From NCBI RefSeq assembly GCF_011516935.1, contig NZ_WOTF01000008.1:1-64000 (forward strand): a DNA stretch of 64,000 nt. Direction: 5' to 3'. Within the stretch, counting starts at the first letter, position 1, and every line of letters begins with the position of its first letter. The DNA is from Acetobacter farinalis (GTDB lineage: Bacteria; Pseudomonadota; Alphaproteobacteria; Acetobacterales; Acetobacteraceae). The position numbers and the translations under genes were made by a program. Positions 63,122-64,000 of the stretch are shown one piece after another. Under the pieces are notes generated by a model. The model did not search any database, had not been told where the DNA came from, and worked only from the letters and a program-made list of their open reading frames with translations.

Positions 63122-63994
63122 ATGGCTGACCAATGGATTGAAGAAACCCTGTATGACAACTGGGGCCAGCGCTTCCGTGTCAAACAGGAACTGGCGCGCA
63201 CCCGCAGCCCGTTTCAGGACATTGTGGTGTTTGAAAGCGAGTCGCACGGGCGCGTGCTGCTGCTGGATGGTGTTGTGCAGATTACTGAAGGCGATGAATT
63301 CGTTTATCAGGAAATGCTGACTCACGTGCCGCTGTTCACGCATGCCGCCCCGCGCACTGTGCTGATTATCGGCGCAGGGGATGGTGGCGTGCTGCGCCGG
63401 GTGCTGGAACATCCGGGTGTGGAAAAGGCCGTGATGGTGGAAATTGATGGCGCTGTCATCGAGCTTTCCAAAAAATATCTGCCCGGAATTGCCGGTGATG
63501 CGTGGACCAACCCCCGCGCCGAGGTGATTGTGGGAGACGGGATTGATTACGTGGCGCGCGCCGCGGATGCATCTTTCGATGCCATTATTGTGGACAGCAC
63601 AGACCCGATTGGCGTGGGTGAAGTCCTGTTTACAGATTCGTTCTATGAACATTGCGCCCGCGTGCTCACGGCCGAGGGGCTCATTGTCAATCAGTGCGGT
63701 GTACCCTTCATGCAGGCGGATGAACTGCATGAAACCAGCCTGCGCCGCGCCAAGTTTTTCCCGCATGTGTCTGCCTATGTAGCGGCTGTGCCGACTTATG
63801 TTGGCGGGTTCATGACACTGGGGATTGCCTCCAAGGGCAAAAACCCGGCGGGTCAGGATGTGGCCGCCGTGCGCGCCCGCGCAGAGGCAGCCGGAATTCT
63901 GGGAAAAACGCAGTACTGGACACCCGAAATTCACGTCGGGTCGTTTAATCTGCCGCCGTATATCGCCCGTCATCTGCCTGCGGAAAAAGTGTAA
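63122..63994 (+). CDS. speE: Spermidine synthase
   Basis: A 290-residue aminopropyltransferase making spermidine from putrescine and decarboxylated AdoMet. The motif LLLDGVVQITEGDEFVYQEM, the nucleotide loop IIGAGDGGVLRRVLEH and IVDSTDPIGVGEVLF are diagnostic. ATG 63122 follows GGGACTGG; the frame opens earlier at 63050 inside the hairpin. It is the second gene of speD-speE and ends 6 bases before the window edge. Confidence 0.96.
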   Translation: MADQWIEETLYDNWGQRFRVKQELARTRSPFQDIVVFESESHGRVLLLDGVVQITEGDEFVYQEMLTHVPLFTHAAPRTVLIIGAGDGGVLRRVLEHPGVEKAVMVEIDGAVIELSKKYLPGIAGDAWTNPRAEVIVGDGIDYVARAADASFDAIIVDSTDPIGVGEVLFTDSFYEHCARVLTAEGLIVNQCGVPFMQADELHETSLRRAKFFPHVSAYVAAVPTYVGGFMTLGIASKGKNPAGQDVAAVRARAEAAGILGKTQYWTPEIHVGSFNLPPYIARHLPAEKV

Positions 63995-64000
63995 CACGCA

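Noticed and set aside
1-64000. CRISPR arrays, prophage or insertion-sequence genes
   Set aside because: No regularly spaced repeats, integrase, transposase or phage structural genes were recognised; the only hint of rearrangement is the left edge.

Overview
The window looks like a chromosomal segment of an acetic acid bacterium (Acetobacteraceae, most like Acetobacter or a close relative). This is an inference from the high-GC, GC-ending codon use and from the gene set: a Hint-domain surface-type protein, a stand-alone F0 ATP synthase operon without F1 genes, cvpA-purF, dapF-mtaB-ftsY, truB-rpsO-pnp, and speD-speE. No plasmid, phage, CRISPR or recognisable insertion sequence was seen. Two tRNA genes (Thr-CGT and Lys-TTT) are present.

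Layout. 1-4.4 kb: a very large AIDA-like repeat / Hint / glycosyltransferase protein whose 5' end is ambiguous. 4.5-11.4 kb: exported and envelope functions (S10 carboxypeptidase, a secreted 29-residue-repeat protein, an outer-membrane porin-like protein) with a DEAD-box helicase and glyoxalase I, the latter behind a coupled mini-ORF. 11.5-14.5 kb: dapF, mtaB, ftsY. 14.6-17.2 kb: the F0 operon (atpI-B-E-F'-F), followed by a GT2 / ArnT-like pair. 20.2-24.1 kb: pqiABC lipid transport. 24.3-32.2 kb, mostly minus strand: purF, cvpA, a small unknown, a Na/Pi cotransporter and metH. Divergent from metH is a CobW-like ORF that seems to lack its P-loop.

32.8-44.7 kb is the most distinctive accessory block. 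It holds a type I secretion ABC transporter and HlyD adaptor, a Sel1-repeat protein, a double glycosyltransferase with a TPR N-terminus, a protein with a hydrophobic-W-like domain plus acidic and histone-H1-like segments, and a GT4 glycosyltransferase with a similar basic tail. A sugar-binding-type module recurs in the first gene of the window and in the double glycosyltransferase. This suggests one surface-glycoprotein or polysaccharide export programme, but that link is inference.

44.8-48.3 kb is a second MCE-type lipid ABC transporter (minus strand). 48.5-52.2 kb is truB-rpsO-pnp. The rest holds a nitronate-monooxygenase-like flavoprotein, a YqaE/Pmp3 peptide, gyrA-coaD-ppiase, tRNA-Lys, a LysR regulator, a 54-residue His/Asn-rich lipoprotein, an 800-residue secreted helical-repeat protein of unknown function, and speD-speE with an unusual leader and a strong intercistronic hairpin.

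All calls rest on reading the translated sequence and motifs. No database search was run, so family names come from recognised motifs and start codons are best judgements.
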